Below, piece by piece: positions 51,106-53,381 of a stretch of DNA of 53,381 bases (position 1 is the first letter of the stretch; the number at the start of each line of letters is the position of its first letter). The DNA lies in NCBI GenBank assembly GCA_002794465.1, contig MTSL01000125.1:1-53381 (forward strand), written 5' to 3'. The translations under genes were made by a program, and so were the position numbers. The notes under the pieces were generated by a model, which did not search any database, was not told where the DNA came from, and saw only the letters and a list, made by a program, of their open reading frames with translations. Origin of the DNA: Paramicrosporidium saccamoebae. Its lineage: Eukaryota; Rozellomycota.

Positions 51106-52883
51106 ATGGCCGCAGCCTTGCCGGGGTTGATGATGTACCCAGTGTTCTTGCTTCTGCTCGGCCAGTTCGTGAAAGCCCTTCAGTTTGGAAAACTCTTTAA
51201 ACCCATAGGTTCGAACTATATGGTGACAAGGGAAACTGTCTCTGAAATACACATAGATGGGGCAGTGTACTACACTGCACTGCGCTTGGAGGCTGACTCG
51301 CTCATTATGCCTTTTGTAAAAGGCATGGGGCTCTGGCACATTCCCAAAAATAGTGGGGCCATGGTTACTCTAAGCCCTGCTGATGACGAGGTCAAGATGC
51401 AACCGGGCGATGTACTTATCATCTACAAATCCGGCTCTGCTACGCCGGACCTGTACCGAGGCGCTACTGCAGAGAATCTGGAGAAGATGCTTAGAGACAA
51501 TTCACCCACGGCGGTAGTCTTTGGTGTTGTCATCCAGGATGATTCTGCACCGAGTAAAAAAGTTGCGCAATCTGCACCAAACTATGGATTCACTGACATG
51601 TTCTCCAACGAGATTGGCGGCTCTCCAATGGAAATATCGCAGTCGATCGTTCTCGTAAAAGCGATGGGAAAAACACCTCAAACTGCGTATATTGATGCGG
51701 ATGGAAATCTCAAGGTTACATTAATGAGAAGGCAGTGTGGAATCGCTCTTTTTAGGGGTGGTGAAAAAGTCGAAAAAGGGTTCTAGATACGAACGGTATC
51801 GCAACTATTGGGCAAATCGTGGAGGGCGATTGTTTCATTATGGTGGTAGCCGTTGAGGGGGGCAATACGGGGAAAGCAATGGTGGAGGAACTGCTAAACA
51901 AGCTGCCAGGTGGGTTTGCAGAAAGTAAGGGCGTTCTAACACAGGGAGAGCATCCTAAACTTGCAATTTTTGGAGCAATGATTACCAACGTTAAAAACTA
52001 TCTGGAAGAAGTAACAATTGTTGGCGAGGGTAAAGTGACACATGGATCGTTTCCCTATCCACCTAGAGAAGCTTCTTGGTTTTTCGATGGCGACACTATG
52101 GTTGTCCGAAATCGGGATTTATTAGCTCTTCGCGTCAAGATCAATGATAAAGGCGTGGATGGCTACGCCGATAAAAGAAACTTTGCAAAAGAACGTGTTG
52201 AATTGTCGAATTTGGAGCCGCGTGACATTGTGGTCATCTTAGGCGATAGAGACGATTTAGGATCGGATTTTGACGTGTCCAATTTCAAGAAAAGCCTTTC
52301 TAGCTGCAAAAACTCGACGGATCTCCGAGACGTATTGATGAGAGTGAAAACTAGCGATTCCATCAATATCATGGCGGCCTTTATTACAAACGAAATACCG
52401 TCTTCCGTGTTGAAAATGGCCAGTATCACGACTAACCAAGCTGCAATTGCCGCCGATCCTCGCCTATCCTGGGCCGCTGATGACTCTGGGATTAGCGTTT
52501 CGTTGGCAGGGACGGTGAGCGCCTCTGCCTCGATTAATTTTGTGGAGCGCAACAAAGTGTCCATCCAACAGAGCGGTGGAGCAATGGCATTAATTTTTGA
52601 CATTCACGGTGGTCTTAAGCACAGGCTTATAGCACTAGAATCGGTTAAAGGACGGGCTTTTTACTTGAAAGAGGGAAAAGACGTTTATAGCAATGGTTGC
52701 GTTGAAGCAGAACGTGGTGATACCGCCATGATTTTCTTGCCGCTTACAGATAAGGTGCACATGTTAGATCTGGAAATTGTTGGCCGTAGTACTATTAGCG
52801 ACAACTTTGATTCGATTATTTCCAAGTTTTTTCCAAAAGGCACTTTTGCAGTTGTTGTTGCGCGCATCGGGAGAAGGGACTAG
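51106..52883 (+). CDS. Secreted orphan protein with four internal repeats
   Basis: Exons 51106-51760 and 51787-52883, intron 26 nt (or 29 nt, from 51758); 583 aa. Signal peptide: PGLMMYPVFLLLLGQFVKAL. The mature protein is soluble and mostly beta/alpha. It consists of four related units of about 130 residues: each has a beta strand pair, a G/R-D turn followed by a hydrophobic strand (GDVLIIY at 101, GDCFIMV at 232, RDIVVIL at 364, GDTAMIF at 529), an alpha helix, and a closing strand (VVFGVVI, LAIFGAMI, IMAAFI, FAVVVARI). No domain is recognised; the pattern loosely recalls the C-terminal half of PP2C phosphatases but metal-binding Asp residues are not evident. AATAAA at 52909. Confidence 0.75.
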
Positions 52884-52930
52884 GATGGATTTAGTTGACA
52901 CGCCCGATAAATAAACGCGAAATGATAGTG

Positions 52931-53098
52931 GGACGTAGAAGACTGATTAGTTGGGTATTTGAGGATAGTTTCCTAGTTTGGAGAAGGGATAATCAGAACA
53001 ATTGATGAAGGATAATGAGATCTTTACCATTTGAGGATTATGTTATTTGTGAGCCTATAAATGGGTCGTTGGATTGACTGAAGAAATTCTCTTCTCAC
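52931..53098 (+). mobile_element. Dispersed element A, copy 3
   Basis: GACGTAGAAGACTGATTAG, AGTTTGGAGAAGGGATAATC and CTATAAATGGGTCGTTGGAT through AAGAAATTCTCTTCTC match copy 1 at 13599-13738. It has an extra insertion (GATCTTTACCATTTGAGGAT) and lacks the 34-bp right end. Confidence 0.5.
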
Positions 53099-53232
53099 CT
53101 AAACTGGGCCGTGGTTGAGTGGGGATCAGTTCATCTGCGTCTATAAGTAAAGTAGCAGCATAGCTCGTAAATACTCTACCAACATCACTGGTCAGTTTCG
53201 GCAATCATGATTGTCACGTGGTGTCTCAACAG

Positions 53233-53240
53233 CCTACGTA
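53233..53240 (+). repeat. Dispersed CCTACGTA motif, copy 5
   Basis: Context AACAG-CCTACGTA-GAGGTGGTTTTATT. It is intergenic, in the same strand orientation as the other four copies. Confidence 0.5.
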
Positions 53241-53381
53241 GAGGTGGTTTTATTATATGCTGGGTTCTGCTGTTGTGTAATGTCGGACAGAGAGGGAAAG
53301 ATCAGAGGTGGCAACTTATGGTTGGCGGGCTTTGACTTTTCGTCCTGAGTAAGTGACCTGCTGATCAGTCTACCACAGCGC

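Larger units (their letters stand above)
52884..53381. other. 3' flank with dispersed elements to window end
   Basis: AATAAA of the four-repeat gene at 52909. Element A copy 3 lies at 52931-53098. 53233-53240 is a CCTACGTA motif. The rest shows no complete gene; a gene beginning beyond the window edge may use the TATAAAT at 53057. Confidence 0.55.

Overview
The window comes from a very compact eukaryotic nuclear genome. Nearly every protein gene carries one to four spliceosomal introns of only about 26-39 nt, with GTA-type donors, a CTAAY or TTGAY branch-like box and a TAG acceptor. I could place about 30 of them by matching the joined reading frames to known protein families. The standard stop codons are all used. 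The gene set (Reb1-like Myb factor, Laa1/HEATR5, STK32-type kinase, DMC1, signal peptidase SPC3, alpha-COP, GABA-B-like class C GPCRs, mitochondrial isovaleryl-CoA dehydrogenase, MnmA and a Dss1-like exoribonuclease) fits an early-diverging fungus or related opisthokont with functional mitochondria and meiosis. A Rozellomycota/Cryptomycota-type lineage is my inference; the sequence does not prove it.

Layout. 0-13.4 kb is dense housekeeping DNA: Reb1-like factor, STK32-like kinase, SmD3, Bud20, tRNA-Gly(UCC), HEATR5/Laa1, MnmA, SPC3 and a CDK9-like kinase with an RS domain and a heptad tail. 13.4-19.3 kb is an accessory island: an orphan membrane/zinc-ribbon-like gene (family copy 1) and two tandem paralogous secreted proteins, with dispersed non-coding motifs around them. 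19.3-34.4 kb is again housekeeping: TFIIH p62, RPB5, an unresolved tandem repeat (210 N), DMC1, isovaleryl-CoA dehydrogenase, GDP-mannose pyrophosphorylase, a GT8-GT64 fusion glycosyltransferase, PITHD1, UBXN1, a small TPR-like protein, Trm11 and an RNase II-family enzyme. 34.5-41.2 kb holds a divergent pair of GABA-B-like receptors. 41.5-46.2 kb holds a NodB-fold pseudoenzyme and alpha-COP. 46.3-53.4 kb is a second, gene-poor accessory island: orphan family copy 2, a polytopic membrane protein, a decayed copy 3, a small spliced or broken gene and a secreted protein built of four internal repeats.

Themes. Intergenic spaces between housekeeping genes are often under 100 bp (19 bp between the MnmA and SPC3 start codons). 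Several stop codons are embedded in the AATAAA poly(A) signal. Many conserved proteins carry in-frame tandem repeats (MnmA, CDK9 tail, HEATR5, GPCR ectodomain, transit peptide). The most novel material is the orphan membrane family with a dying copy, the secreted paralogs, the four-repeat secreted protein, the GT8-GT64 fusion with a lost GT8 metal motif, the CDK9-like kinase with its own SPxx heptad tail, and two kinds of dispersed element (a CCTACGTA motif and a TATA-containing element of about 180 bp).
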